The notes beneath the pieces were generated by a model that saw only the letters and a program-made list of their open reading frames with translations, had not been told where the DNA came from and did no database searches. Shown one piece after another: positions 55,352 through 64,000 of a stretch of 64,000 nucleotides of DNA. The DNA is from Meconema thalassinum (Eukaryota; Arthropoda; Insecta; Orthoptera; Tettigoniidae). Numbering within the stretch: the stretch's first letter is position 1; every line of letters starts with the position of its first letter. Where the stretch lies: the NCBI GenBank assembly GCA_946902985.2, contig OX336393.1:137110533-137174532 (forward strand), written 5' to 3'. The translations under genes were made by a program, and so were the position numbers.

Positions 55352-55590
55352 CATACTACGGCGGCCCATAGAGGCAAATTTATATATCAATGCGAAAATG
55401 CATACTACGGCGGCCCATAGAGGCAAATTTATATATCAATGCGAAAATGCATACTACGGCGGCCCATAGAGGCAACTTTATATATCAATGCGAAAATGCA
55501 TACTACGGCGGCCCATAGAGGCAACTTTATATATCAATGCGAAAATGCATACTACGGCGGCCCATAGAGGCAAATATCACTGCGAAAGCA
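55352..55590 (+). repeat. 49-bp tandem array, five units
   Basis: Units start at 55352, 55401, 55450, 55499 and 55548 with CATACTACGGCGGCCCATAG and end in ATCAATGCGAAAATG. The first four are nearly identical; the fifth is truncated and diverged (CACTGCGAAAGCAG). The period is not a multiple of three, so the array is unlikely to be coding. Confidence 0.92.
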
Positions 55591-55628
55591 GATTGCGACG
55601 GCCGATTAAGGCGAAGACAATATTATGC

Positions 55629-56006
55629 CATTGGACCACACTGTCCAATGCCCACATAAATGACGACGCATCGGGCAGTCAGAGGGCATTAAGAGATGGG
55701 GCATTGCGCGCCCCTCACAGGAGCCAAGTGGGCGGCTCACCTACGACTAATCGGAACGGCAAAACGAGCACGACAAGGAAGTTACAGCGGGCGGAACGGT
55801 TAGCTTAGTGGCACCGTAAGCCGCCCGCGGATAGATTAATCCTAGTAATAGACGTCGACACTAGACTTAAGGGGACGGAATCTAGCGACCCTAGAGACAA
55901 CCGGTGTTTCTGGGGCTCGTGCGGGTGGTGATCTGGGGATTTAATTGCCCCAGGCGATCGTCCTAGGCCAAATTTAGTTATAGACGGTTGCATTTGACAC
56001 GCAACC
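55629..56006 (+). repeat. Cluster of four stem-loops
   Basis: CATTGGAC/GTCCAATG (55629-55636, 55643-55650). GCGGGCGG/CCGCCCGC (55787-55794, 55821-55828) with an inner ACGGT/ACCGT stem (55796-55800, 55813-55817). CTGGGG/CCCCAG (55933-55938, 55948-55953). GGTTGC/GCAACC (55986-55991, 56001-56006). The last two have 9-nt loops that both begin ATTT. Confidence 0.8.
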
Positions 56007-56147
56007 TACGATTAAGCAAATTTAATGAACACTGTTGCAATTCAGCACAGCATCTTTCGGCAATAGATTAAGGCAACCCTCTCGGCTTAGATGTAGTTTT
56101 TTTTATATATACCATAAGTAGAATAAGTAGTATAAGAGAACGCCGTT

Positions 56148-56311
56148 CGGCGCCTGATGACCCACAAATCCGTCATCAGGGTAAGTCCGATAACTCATGA
56201 TAAGTTATTATAATGTAGCATAGTCTTACATTTAAGACAATTTTTTTTTTAATACATATATTGAGTTAAAATTTCGGCGCCTGGCGGCCCAAATTCGTTG
56301 CCAGGGTAAGC
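56148..56311 (+). repeat. Two covarying 9-bp hairpins, each followed by GTAAGY
   Basis: After the shared TTCGGCG, CCTGATGAC (56153-56161) pairs with GTCATCAGG (56172-56180), and CCTGGCGGC (56280-56288) pairs with GTTGCCAGG (56297-56305). Several paired positions differ between the two yet keep pairing, including two G-U pairs. Each 3' arm is directly followed by a donor-like GTAAGTCC or GTAAGCCC (56181, 56306); a third GTAAGCCC is at 56358 without a clear stem. Smaller stems ATAACT/AGTTAT (56190-56208) and GTCTTA/TAAGAC (56223-56238) lie between. Confidence 0.8.
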
Positions 56312-56384
56312 CCAATACTACAACACATTAGGAAATGACGTCACGGCACCATATAGGGTAAGCCCGGCCATATATCGAGTAATA

Positions 56385-57402
56385 ATAACCATGCCATTCT
56401 TTTCACAGGTAAAAAGGGGCTTCAGACTGTGGCAACGCTGCCACAGGAAGCGGCATATGGAATAGGGAATTTCAATGTTTTGTTAACCTCTCCATTTTTT
56501 TTTGCAGGCATTGTCACCTAGAATATGACACGTGTAATTATGATTTTGCTGCCAGATAGCAGCAACATGCTATTTAATGCCCCCTTATTGTAGTATTATA
56601 CCTGTGCATACTAACCTCCATTTAACATTCATTCTCACTTACACACTCACTACATTTTTTTTTACAGCTACACGTCAATAATCTGCACAGCGGGAATGAT
56701 GCCTGTGGGGCATCAAGCTTGCTGGCAGATCTGCATAAAACAAAAACACTTGAAGCGTCAAAATGCGACGCAGCTTACGGCGATGAGGGCGCAACCGGCA
56801 TGTGGCGGCGACCCTCATGGCCAAGTGTGCAAGCATTCACCCACAGAGGATGCTTCACAGACTATGTATTAAGAATACACTGCAAGCGGTACGACCACTC
56901 AACCGTGCCAAGAGGTGGCCGTATAGGATCAGCCGTGATACGGCAAGCGTACGTACAAACAGGTAGCGTGCACGCGAGGATCCAAACAAAAACTAGAATT
57001 ATAAGGGTTTAGCGCGCTTAAGTAGACATAAGGTCATTGTAGTTCATAATTTTAAAGAGTAAACTACATACATATTCATGCGCCCACGGGCAATTATTCC
57101 AATTGAAATTCCTAAATGTCAGCATCGCAACATGATACATTAAACTCTATATATATTTTTGTCTGTTTATCAAGTTCACGTGTACACGATGTCTATATTT
57201 TTGTTTTGTTTTGTTTCGTTTGCTAAGGTAACACGTAACCAATGTCTGTGAATTGTTTTTTTTCATTTTTCTCTCTTCTAACTTCCCCATTTGTCAGGGT
57301 GTTCCGTTTTTCCCACACAAATAAATACTTTTGAATATTTCCTTTAAATTATACCCTGGAACACCCATTTTTTTCTATTCTCTCCTATCTTCTTTATTAC
57401 AG
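56385..57402 (+). promoter_or_regulatory. Four pyrimidine-tract 3' splice-like sites
   Basis: TTCTTTTCACAG ends at 56408, TCCATTTTTTTTTGCAG at 56507, ACATTTTTTTTTACAG at 56667, and CTATCTTCTTTATTACAG at 57402. All have strong polypyrimidine tracts before an AG. They lie downstream of the LTR donor (45031) and the GTAAG donors at 56181, 56306 and 56358. The exon candidates between them carry only short frames, the longest at 56719-57012 (97 codons, unrecognised). Confidence 0.4.
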
Positions 57403-57810
57403 GGAGCACTTTTTCCCCAAGATAGGGCGGACGACGCAATCATCCGTTCGGCCCTGGGTTTTTCCTCCCTGCACAACTATGTAACCATGTATAACCATGT
57501 TTTTTTTCTTTTTTATGCCGACAACGGCAATGGCGATTGTGCCTCAATAGCAATTATTTTCTTTATTCAACAATGTTAATGCACATTTCACCATGCAATG
57601 TAAAATTTATATACATATATATCTATGTACACCCCATAACCCTCCCCTCTGAACACGGGCTGACCGCACACCTACACTTCTGCACGACGACACCCGTTCC
57701 ATACGACGACGCTTACGACGCCACCACCAGAAGAGACGAGGGGGATTCAAAAACTACTACGACAACATCCCAACCCCAAGTGCCCTTCCCGGTCGCGAGG
57801 ACGCGACCAA

Positions 57811-57824
57811 ATGGAGGAAGAGGC
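57811..57824 (+). other. Polypurine tract of element 3
   Basis: ATGGAGGAAGAGGC immediately precedes the 3' LTR, the expected primer site for plus-strand synthesis. Confidence 0.85.
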
Positions 57825-57825
57825 T

Positions 57826-58699
57826 TGTACAATACCCAAGGGGTATGCACCCCTTAGAGATCATCCCCCCCATCATCTGTCTAAATCTCATAAAAGGCAA
57901 CCCTTTAAAAGCCTACCCAATATCCATCAATACTATAAGGGCAGCTGGCTACTCCATAAAGCAGCTCAACCCTTGCGTAATTATGACAGACAGCGACATA
58001 CTACAAACTGGTTCAACTATGCCACAACGCGCTGACAGAACAGAGGCTAAAGGTATAAAAGGTGCCTTAAGTGGGTCACGAGAATCTCTCCATCACCAGT
58101 GCTTCGACGAGACAGCCGGAGGCTAACGACAGCGTCAACCGAGGTGAGTCAGTCAGTCAGTGTTCAGAATCCTACTTTTGTAACCTAACACCCACAGTTT
58201 GTACTCACATTATAACATCACAAGATCCCTTAAAAAGGGACTAACAGTTACTCATTGCTGACCAATAAACACTTGGTCAGTCTCTTACACTTGCATTACT
58301 GATCTACACTCTTCTTCACGTCCCAACGTCCTTCCTTACTCCCGTCACAGCCAGACGTGACACACCGTAGTAATAACGCCAACTCAGACGTCCTTGTATT
58401 CCTCACAGCGGCTCGCGTACTCAAGTGCAGCGCGTGCCGAACCGCTGACACTAGCAAGGTGATTATATAATAAGTAGCCGGCTGGGCGACTAGTACACCG
58501 ACCCGCGTGCTAAGGCTACATCCCTTAAACCACATTTACAGTCTTTATAGGAGCGCCCCCTAGTTCCTAGCACACCACAACACACTACACTGGTCAGCTT
58601 GCCCTGTCAAGGGGAGCTACCCTTATTTAGGCACAAACTCATAAATTAGTACAGCAACTCTCCCTTTTAGATCCACCCCCAAATAAGGGATCTAAAACA
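57826..58699 (+). repeat. 3' LTR of element 3 (874 bp)
   Basis: Identical in length to the 5' LTR, with one substitution seen (ACAGACAGC here, ACACACAGC at about 44876). It is followed by ATAT. Confidence 0.95.
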
Positions 58700-58703
58700 A
58701 TAT

Positions 58704-59014
58704 AATATATACCAATGTTAATGAATACTCATTATGCCTGGTAAATCGCAACCGCGATCGGACAGGCTCTAAGTCCCAAATGACATCCCTATCCAATCCC
58801 CTATGCTTTCTCTTCTACTATCGTAGTTTAATTGCATGTCGGAGGCACCAGTAGTAAGTTCGGGTGCCACGCGGGGGGTGCGGGTACTCTTTCGGGGGCC
58901 CTCGAAATAATAATAAAAATTAAAAAACACATTGTCGTAGTGTTTCGTCATAGACTGTACGTTCCTAATCGATCTAATCCCTCCGTGGGCTACGATAGTT
59001 TCTGGATAGCCTGT
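58704..59014. other. No gene recognised in the right flank of element 3
   Basis: A G-rich stretch at 58870-58905 and an AATAATAATAAAAATT run are the only notable compositions. Confidence 0.4.
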
Positions 59015-59024
59015 TGAATCACCC

Positions 59025-59536
59025 TGGTTGGTTGTTTCCTTAGTTTAGGGGCTGCGACAACGTGGTCATGTAGCCCCGTGTACTTTGGGTGTATGTAGAA
59101 TCTGTCTGGTAACCGGTGTTAATTGTGATGGCTGCATTAGTGTGTTTTGTCTGTAATTCAGGTAAGGACTACAGTCGATAAGTTCAAGTGCGGTGGTTTG
59201 TACTTCTGCCAACAAATTCTACCGTCCACGACACCCAGCTTGCGGACTTGGCTGCCAGATGGCATTGCAGTCAGCACCTGGCGGTGAACGTTGGAACTAA
59301 TAAAGCGTTGTCAATTTTAACCTGCACATTTTGGCTTCACACAAGTGTAGTTAGTTGGTTCTATTTCATGCCATAAATCTATGACATGGGACCGCCGGCT
59401 TTGCTTCCCCTCCGAAGAAAGGCCTACTGAGGAATTTTAACGCTCTTAAAAAGTCCGACGACTTCGGCTGGGTTTGAACCCACGACCTTGGGCATAGAAA
59501 CTTAGCAGGCTACCAACTACGCCACCGAAGCCGCCG
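59025..59536 (-). repeat. SINE (body Y) with 10-bp target duplication
   Basis: The minus strand begins CGGCTTCGGTGGCGTAGTTG (A box) and has GTGGGTTCAAACCC (B box). The tail reads CCTTAGTTTAGGGGCTGCGA on the plus strand. TGAATCACCC flanks it at 59015-59024 and 59537-59546. Confidence 0.9.
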
Positions 59537-59546
59537 TGAATCACCC

Positions 59547-59827
59547 CGTACATATAACATTGTGCAGGGCCAGATCTCCATAATCTGTATAAGGCTGCAG
59601 TTCTCAGATGATTCATTGGCACGCCCTGCTTACGTTAGCGGTCCACCAAAACAACGGGTTTGTGACGGTCCCTGGACCGACCTCTATGTGACTCGTTATG
59701 GATGTGAAAGTTGGATGATTCATGGAAACAAACAAAATGTGACTAAAGACAGCTGATGCGGAGTTTAGAACAAGGGCAGACATCCATGTCGCAGTCCCTG
59801 CTGATGGGAATCATGACTCAACTTGAA
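59547..59827. other. No feature seen
   Basis: A 64-codon frame at 59562-59756 resembles nothing I know. Confidence 0.4.
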
Positions 59828-60405
59828 TCTATACTAATATAATAAAGCTGAAGAGTTTGTTTGTGTGTTGAAACGCGCTAAACTCTGGAACTACCAGTCG
59901 GATTCAAAAACTTCTTTTTGTATATGATAGCCTGATTCAAGAGGAATCGTTTAGGCTATGTAGCATTAGGCTACACCTCTCAGGTAAACTTAAAGATTGA
60001 TTTTTGTTCAGTAAGTCGGAAGAACAAGCGCTCCAGAACAGCTTCAATAATACCTAAGTCTATTGTTGCCTGTCAATGCGGGCTGCATCACGTCGGCTAC
60101 CAGTGTTCTGGTGCAGAATTACGAGCTGCTTATGAATTGAAGCCACGGGGAGGAATTGGTGCATAAAGATTTCTTAGGCCCCTTAAAACAGTTATCATCA
60201 TGACAATAGTAGGCCTATGCCTCTGTATAAGGGTGATGGTGTTGGTGCAGTATACTGAGGTTATCAGCTGCAATATGCGTTGGTGCTTTCAAATTACTTC
60301 AATTTATTCCGATCCTTATCCTTGAGATCTCCAGTTCTGTAGTAGTATTCATTATCATCCATAAAACAAATAAATCCACCGGGCGAAGCCGGCCACTACT
60401 GCTAG
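59828..60405 (+). mobile_element. Non-autonomous Helitron (578 bp)
   Basis: It starts TCTATACTAATATAATAAAG after an A and ends CTAG before a T (60406). The start, with GAAGAGTTTGTTTGTGTG and GAAACGCGCTAAACTCTGG, is a classic arthropod Helitron 5' end. The 3' hairpin CCGG-gcgaag-CCGG lies at 60379-60392, about 10 bp before CTAG. No coding sequence. Confidence 0.88.
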
Positions 60406-60464
60406 TGTAAGATAAAACCTAAGTCACAAAATAAATTTCCTCATCTATTTTGCGATATTTCATT

Positions 60465-60690
60465 TAGCCATCCTGGAAGTTATTTTCCGTGGTTTTCCAC
60501 TTCTACTTCAGACTAATGCCGGAATGGTTCGTAACTTAAAGCCACAGCCGCCTCCTTTCCAATCTTATTCTCATTTCACAAATACACACACTAGTACAGC
60601 TATCGCAATAACACAGGTTATCACACAAATCCCGCACACTCCCAAATACACGAGGCTATATGACCGATGTCGCAGACCCCAAAATAAACA
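60465..60690 (+). repeat. SINE (body X) fragment
   Basis: It contains TTTTCCGTGGTTTTCCACTT and the tail module as reverse complement (ATAACACAGGTTATCACACA ... CGATGTCGCAGACCCC). The tRNA-like head is not recognisable. Confidence 0.7.
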
Positions 60691-61268
60691 ACAACTGCAA
60701 CAGAAAGTTTATATGCTGTGTTATTAAAGGCTGAATATAATCATTTATTTAATTTGTATCTTATTTTCACCCCTGATATAGCTTAATATCACTTAAGGGG
60801 CAGATGACCTCGTCGTTCTTCCCCTTAAAATAAGAACAATACAACATATACATGTTGTATTTGATATAATGGAAGTCCTTTACACTGGTGATAGAAGAGA
60901 CTATTCTAAGCTTCCTAGGTAAAAAAAAATGTCACCTATCTTTAAATTGAAAATTAATCATTAAAAAGTCAATGTTTTTAGGTTTTTCAGAAACTCTTCA
61001 AACAGAAGGTGGGGCAAACAGTCTGGAGGAAACGGGCCGGGGCGAGGTGGGACGACGCGCGGAGGGGAAGTTGTTACGTAATCGGAGCATTGATCTTACC
61101 GGTTGAGAGGTGGTATCAGCAGTTATGAGGATAGCGAGCAATACTCGTCTCGTAAGAAAATTTGTATTGCTGCTGTTGGTGTTGTTATTGAAATTGCACG
61201 CAATGGTTTGGGACGTTAGGACCGGTAGTATTGTGTAGCCTACTTTGTAAGTGTAAGCATACTGATAC
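60691..61268. other. No gene seen
   Basis: An ORF on the minus strand (60998-61327) runs into the LTR below and has no recognisable domain. A short GC-rich patch lies at 61010-61070. Confidence 0.4.
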
Positions 61269-61269
61269 G

Positions 61270-61947
61270 TGTTGCCCCTTGTGGCAAGTTCGTTAACTGG
61301 ATTACGGTGGGTAGAGGCACAACACAATGGTCCTTTTAAAGAAATAGTAGTTTTATTGCAGGTCTTAGCAAGTTACAGTTCACCACACAATAAACAGATA
61401 CAAGCAATTAGCTGTCTTACAGGAGCTGCCTCTATGGAGCTCGACTCACCCTTTCACTCAGTTATGCAGTTAATCCTACCGTAATGAGGTCCGTGACCTC
61501 GGCTAGAAGTAACGACACTCTCCCTCAAGTAAACAAGCCACACTCACTTGTTCTGAATGTACACTGGCTCGCCGTCTGCAGGCTAGTAAAACAGTCCACT
61601 GCGTTCCGCAATCCACACAGCACTTCACCGCATGCAATAGTCTCACTTGGGTTTCGCACGTCACGTCACCAACGATTGTGGCACTCGCTCAAAAACACTG
61701 TCCCTCCCTCGCTGGTGAAGCCGCTTTATATAGCAGGCTGGTGACTCAATGAATGCTTCTAGAACCGTCCAGGATTCACGGCTTCTCGAGATTTCCATCA
61801 CTAGCTGGGTCACGAATATTCTGGTCCATCCCTTTTGTCCTCGCAGCCCCGTTGCGTAAGGCGCAGGTAACACACAGAGGCAGAGCATAGCCCGGGGCGG
61901 CTGTGACTCACGCGGCGAGGCGACGAAACAAACTCACAGCCGTAACA
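61270..61947 (-). mobile_element. Solo LTR
   Basis: On the minus strand it starts TGTTACGGCTGTGAG and ends AAGGGGCAACA. TATATAAAG (plus 61724-61732) and AATAAA (plus 61352-61357) lie in the right order and about 370 bp apart. ATAC/GTAT flanks allow a 4-bp duplication (61265-61268 and 61948-61951) with one extra base at the left. No internal retrotransposon sequence adjoins either side, so it fits LTR-LTR recombination. It differs from the LTRs of elements 2 and 3. Confidence 0.7.
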
Positions 61948-61951
61948 ATAC

Positions 61952-62104
61952 AATAATTTTGATAATCAGCCCTGGTGTGTCATTGGCGTCCGGGATGTTA
62001 ATGAAATACAGTGTGACAAAATTCCGACATCCCGTATTCTGTTCAGAACTAGCATTTAAGACGGAAGGAAAATACTTGTATTGTTTGAGAGGCTTGGCGA
62101 TTTT
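61952..62104. other. No feature seen
   Basis: Short spacer. Confidence 0.4.
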
Positions 62105-62305
62105 GTTCATTTAGCACCACGTGGTTGGGTGTGGGTAGAATTTGTCTGATAACCTGTGTTTTTGTGGTTTCCTTAGTAATGTGGGTCTTTGTAATTCAGG
62201 TGAGGAATGGGAAGAAGGCGGCCGTGGCCTTAAGTTAGGAACCATCCCAGCCTTTGCCTGGGGTAAAAGTGGGAAACCATGGAAAACTACTTCCAAGATT
62301 TAATA
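62105..62305 (-). repeat. SINE (body X) fragment
   Basis: It has the tail module (GTGGGTAGAATTTGTCTGAT) followed by GGCGGCCGTGGCCTTAAGTT and GGGAAACCATGGAAAACTAC. The tRNA head is missing, so it is truncated. Confidence 0.75.
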
Positions 62306-62329
62306 CTAGTATGGTACCACATTCACATA

Positions 62330-62372
62330 ATAACAATAATAATAATAATAATAATATTAATAATAACAATAA
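62330..62372 (+). repeat. (AAT)n microsatellite
   Basis: An interrupted run of AATAATAAT trinucleotides. Confidence 0.9.
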
Positions 62373-62724
62373 AGCAAATATAGCGAGTTCGTTGGCCCTA
62401 TCAAAAGGCAATGGCATGTAGAACGGATCGAGAACACAGGGCCTACCTGTCATTGTCTTAAGTACGGGCGTGATCCCAAGTACCCTGCTCCAAGGCCTTA
62501 AAGAGCTGGATCTGGATACTCACCTGTACAAACTAATGCAGAAGGCAGTAGTTCTCTCAACAACCCGAATCGTCTGGAAGTTCATGGGTAGCGATTTCGA
62601 CTTCCAGCTTAGAAGTGGCTGTTTCAGTAACAATACTTGGCTTCTCTGAAACCCGAATAGTTAGGTAATGATGTACCAGCAATGTGTTATATGTACTGTA
62701 TAAAACAATAGTAATAATTAAATG

Positions 62725-62918
62725 ATAGCAAGGTTGTGTAGCTCAGATAATAGTGCTATCCTTCTCGAGGGTTCGATCTAGGCTCTGTCATGTAATACAT
62801 GAAGGTGAACAAATACGACAGCCTTATGCCGATTGATGTAATGGCACTGTAACGTAATCTTGATTACGGTACAAATTATTATTATTATTATTATTATTAT
62901 TTTTAAAGTCATTGTGTA

Positions 62919-62951
<33 letters not shown>

Positions 62952-62952
62952 G
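62725..62952 (+). repeat. tRNA-derived SINE with (ATT)n tail
   Basis: A box-like GTGTAGCTCAGATAATAG and B box GAGGGTTCGATCTAGG are about 35 nt apart. The body has GATGTAATGGCACTGTAACG and the tail is two (ATT)n tracts (62876-62900 and 62920-62951). It resembles the SINE at 21595 in layout. Confidence 0.7.
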
Positions 62953-63096
62953 AAATATCAAAGTTATATCGTTTTATTCACCCATTAATATCAAGGGAGG
63001 GGCCATACCATATTCACGTCATTACCATAGTCATATATAATATTGTCAAGTGCTTAGATTAAGAAACAGGGTTTTTATAGAGGTCTAGGGCTGTTA

Positions 63097-63906
63097 TATT
63101 AGTTAAATTGTAAAGACAGGACGGGCATGGTTGGAAGAAGTTACGGACGGTGAAGCAACATATTGCAAGAAAATGTATTTCTGGAACGAAGCCACGCTGA
63201 CTGGAGACAAGGGCTTGGAGAAAGATTTCGGCGGAATATATATATGCGCAACGAGAGGAATAGCGGGTTCTGAGTGGAATATTTGAAGTACGCGGGCCTG
63301 TATTCCCGCTCGGAGAAGTTTTAGCGTCGCTTGAGGACTGAGAAATGCTTTGCTATAATTGGTCTGATGGGTCGCGGGCAAATTTATGCCGCGAAACATC
63401 GGGACCATTCAGAGTGTATAAAAGCCCAGCGCGACTTCAGCACTGGCTATTCTATAGATTCTATTCTGTCATTCACATATTCGATCACGCACTCACTCAT
63501 TGGCTTTGTGAGTCGTAGACTCCGTCAGTCGCTCAGTAAGATGGGACTTAGTGAATTCAATTAGCCTGGTTTGTTCAAATTTGCTTACCATGGTGATCAA
63601 ACTCAGAAACAAGCAGCAACAACAACAACAACAACAAGAAAACATATGTTTTCAAAGGTCAATAAACGTGTGTTGGCGTAAGATCTCAAATTAGACTGCA
63701 AGCAGACCAACGAGATGGACTTTGAACCACAAGGCACCAGGTATGTGGACCGAGTTATTATCAACACAGAAGATCAGCGCTAGCGAGAAGACAGTCAATA
63801 TTGCCCCGCAATTAGGGAATATTAATGCACATATTGTACACAGCTCGAAACCTCAGATCAAATGTTAATAATTTTGTTGTAAATAAACCAGTATTAGTTA
63901 AAATGT
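63097..63906 (+). other. LTR-like or promoter-bearing insertion between 15-bp direct repeats
   Basis: TATTAGTTAAATTGT (63097-63111) and TATTAGTTAAAATGT (63892-63906) flank about 780 bp. Inside are TATAAAAG at 63417-63424, a CAA microsatellite near 63620, and AATAAA at 63661 and 63882. The promoter-to-polyA layout resembles an LTR, but the flanking repeat is longer than LTR-element duplications. No coding sequence is recognisable. Confidence 0.35.
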
Positions 63907-64000
63907 CTTGTTCATTGGGAGTTGAATATATAGGATAGTTGGAATGCAAAGAGTATCTCATAGAGCAAGTTTATTGCCCTACGCTCCGATGATAGATCTT
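63907..64000. other. Window end, nothing recognised
   Basis: Short AT-rich sequence up to the window edge. Confidence 0.3.

Larger units (their letters stand above)
52276..57810 (+). other. 5.5-kb region between pol and 3' LTR of element 3
   Basis: No env-like glycoprotein is visible: no signal peptide followed by a long ORF with Cys and transmembrane segments on the plus strand. The region holds a SINE (52571-52703), a small ORF (52748-53005), at least ten perfect or near-perfect hairpins, an A-rich run (54905-54922), a 49-bp tandem array, three GTAAG donor-like sites and four pyrimidine-tract acceptor-like sites. Confidence 0.8.
44713..58699 (+). mobile_element. LTR element 3: complete OTU-bearing Ty3/gypsy retrotransposon, 14.0 kb
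   Basis: It has LTRs of 874 bp each with one visible substitution, a 4-bp duplication ATAT (44709-44712 and 58700-58703), TG...CA ends, intact gag and pol in a -1 relation, and a polypurine tract before the 3' LTR. Unusual points are an OTU cysteine-protease domain at the N-terminus of Pol, and 5.5 kb between pol and the 3' LTR with hairpins, tandem repeats and splice-like signals. The insertion is recent. Confidence 0.95.

Noticed and set aside
55352..55590. Regularly spaced repeat array that might suggest CRISPR
   Set aside because: Units are directly adjacent with no unique spacers, in a eukaryotic retrotransposon. It is an ordinary tandem repeat.
52276..57810. An env gene in element 3, which would make it an endogenous retrovirus-like element
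   Set aside because: No plus-strand frame with signal peptide, cysteine-rich ectodomain and membrane anchor was found, even joining candidate exons by eye.

Overview
This is a stretch of eukaryotic, almost certainly insect, nuclear DNA built nearly entirely from transposable elements. I see no intact host gene. The case for an insect rests on three Ty3/gypsy-type LTR retrotransposons, an insect-type mariner with a D,D34D transposase, a Transib element, Helitrons with the TC...CTAG ends common in arthropods, DINE-1/Helentron-like repeats, and many tRNA-headed SINEs with Pol III A and B boxes. The A+T-rich spacers, many microsatellites and dense nesting suggest a large, repeat-bloated genome. 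I cannot name the species.

Layout. 1-3.7 kb: the 5' half of a decayed Ty3/gypsy element on the minus strand (gag, a -1 frameshift site, the start of pol, a probable LTR). 5.2-11.5 kb: a four-level stack, in which a 1.5-kb repeat (family A) was entered by a Helitron that was itself entered by a mariner and by a Transib; target duplications are readable for the mariner and Transib, and A|T insertion is readable for the Helitron. 12.0-14.1 kb: repeat family B, made of 293-bp tandem units, followed by SINEs, two hAT-like elements (14.55-15.66 and 16.97-18.18 kb), two LINE remnants, a foldback element (20.1-20.9 kb), a second family B copy (21.4-23.4 kb), a small Helitron and a 45-bp minisatellite. 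25.9-40.1 kb: a very young, complete 14.2-kb LTR retrotransposon with 3.9-kb LTRs and open gag and pol frames, sitting inside a family A copy (25.3-41.2 kb). 41.2-44.6 kb: SINEs and an uninterrupted family A copy. 44.7-58.7 kb: a complete, young 14.0-kb LTR retrotransposon with 874-bp LTRs, whose pol carries an OTU cysteine-protease domain and whose 5.5 kb downstream of pol is full of hairpins, tandem repeats and splice-like signals. 58.7-64 kb: SINEs, a Helitron, a solo LTR and an LTR-like promoter region.

How the parts relate. The three LTR elements solve gag-to-pol expression differently: T TTA AAC (-1), an A10 run with pol in the +1 frame, and A AAA AAC (-1) just before the gag stop. None of their Gag proteins shows a CCHC zinc knuckle; each ends in a basic low-complexity tail. 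Families A and B share their 5' start, a stem-loop, subterminal inverted repeats, a (CA)n tract and a 3' stem-loop. Their cores repeat every ~146 bp around a GCCGCCAT motif. This fits non-autonomous Helentron (HINE/DINE-1) elements moved by one machinery.

Limits. All coordinates were read by eye, and no database or folding search was run. Family names come from motifs, termini and target duplications.
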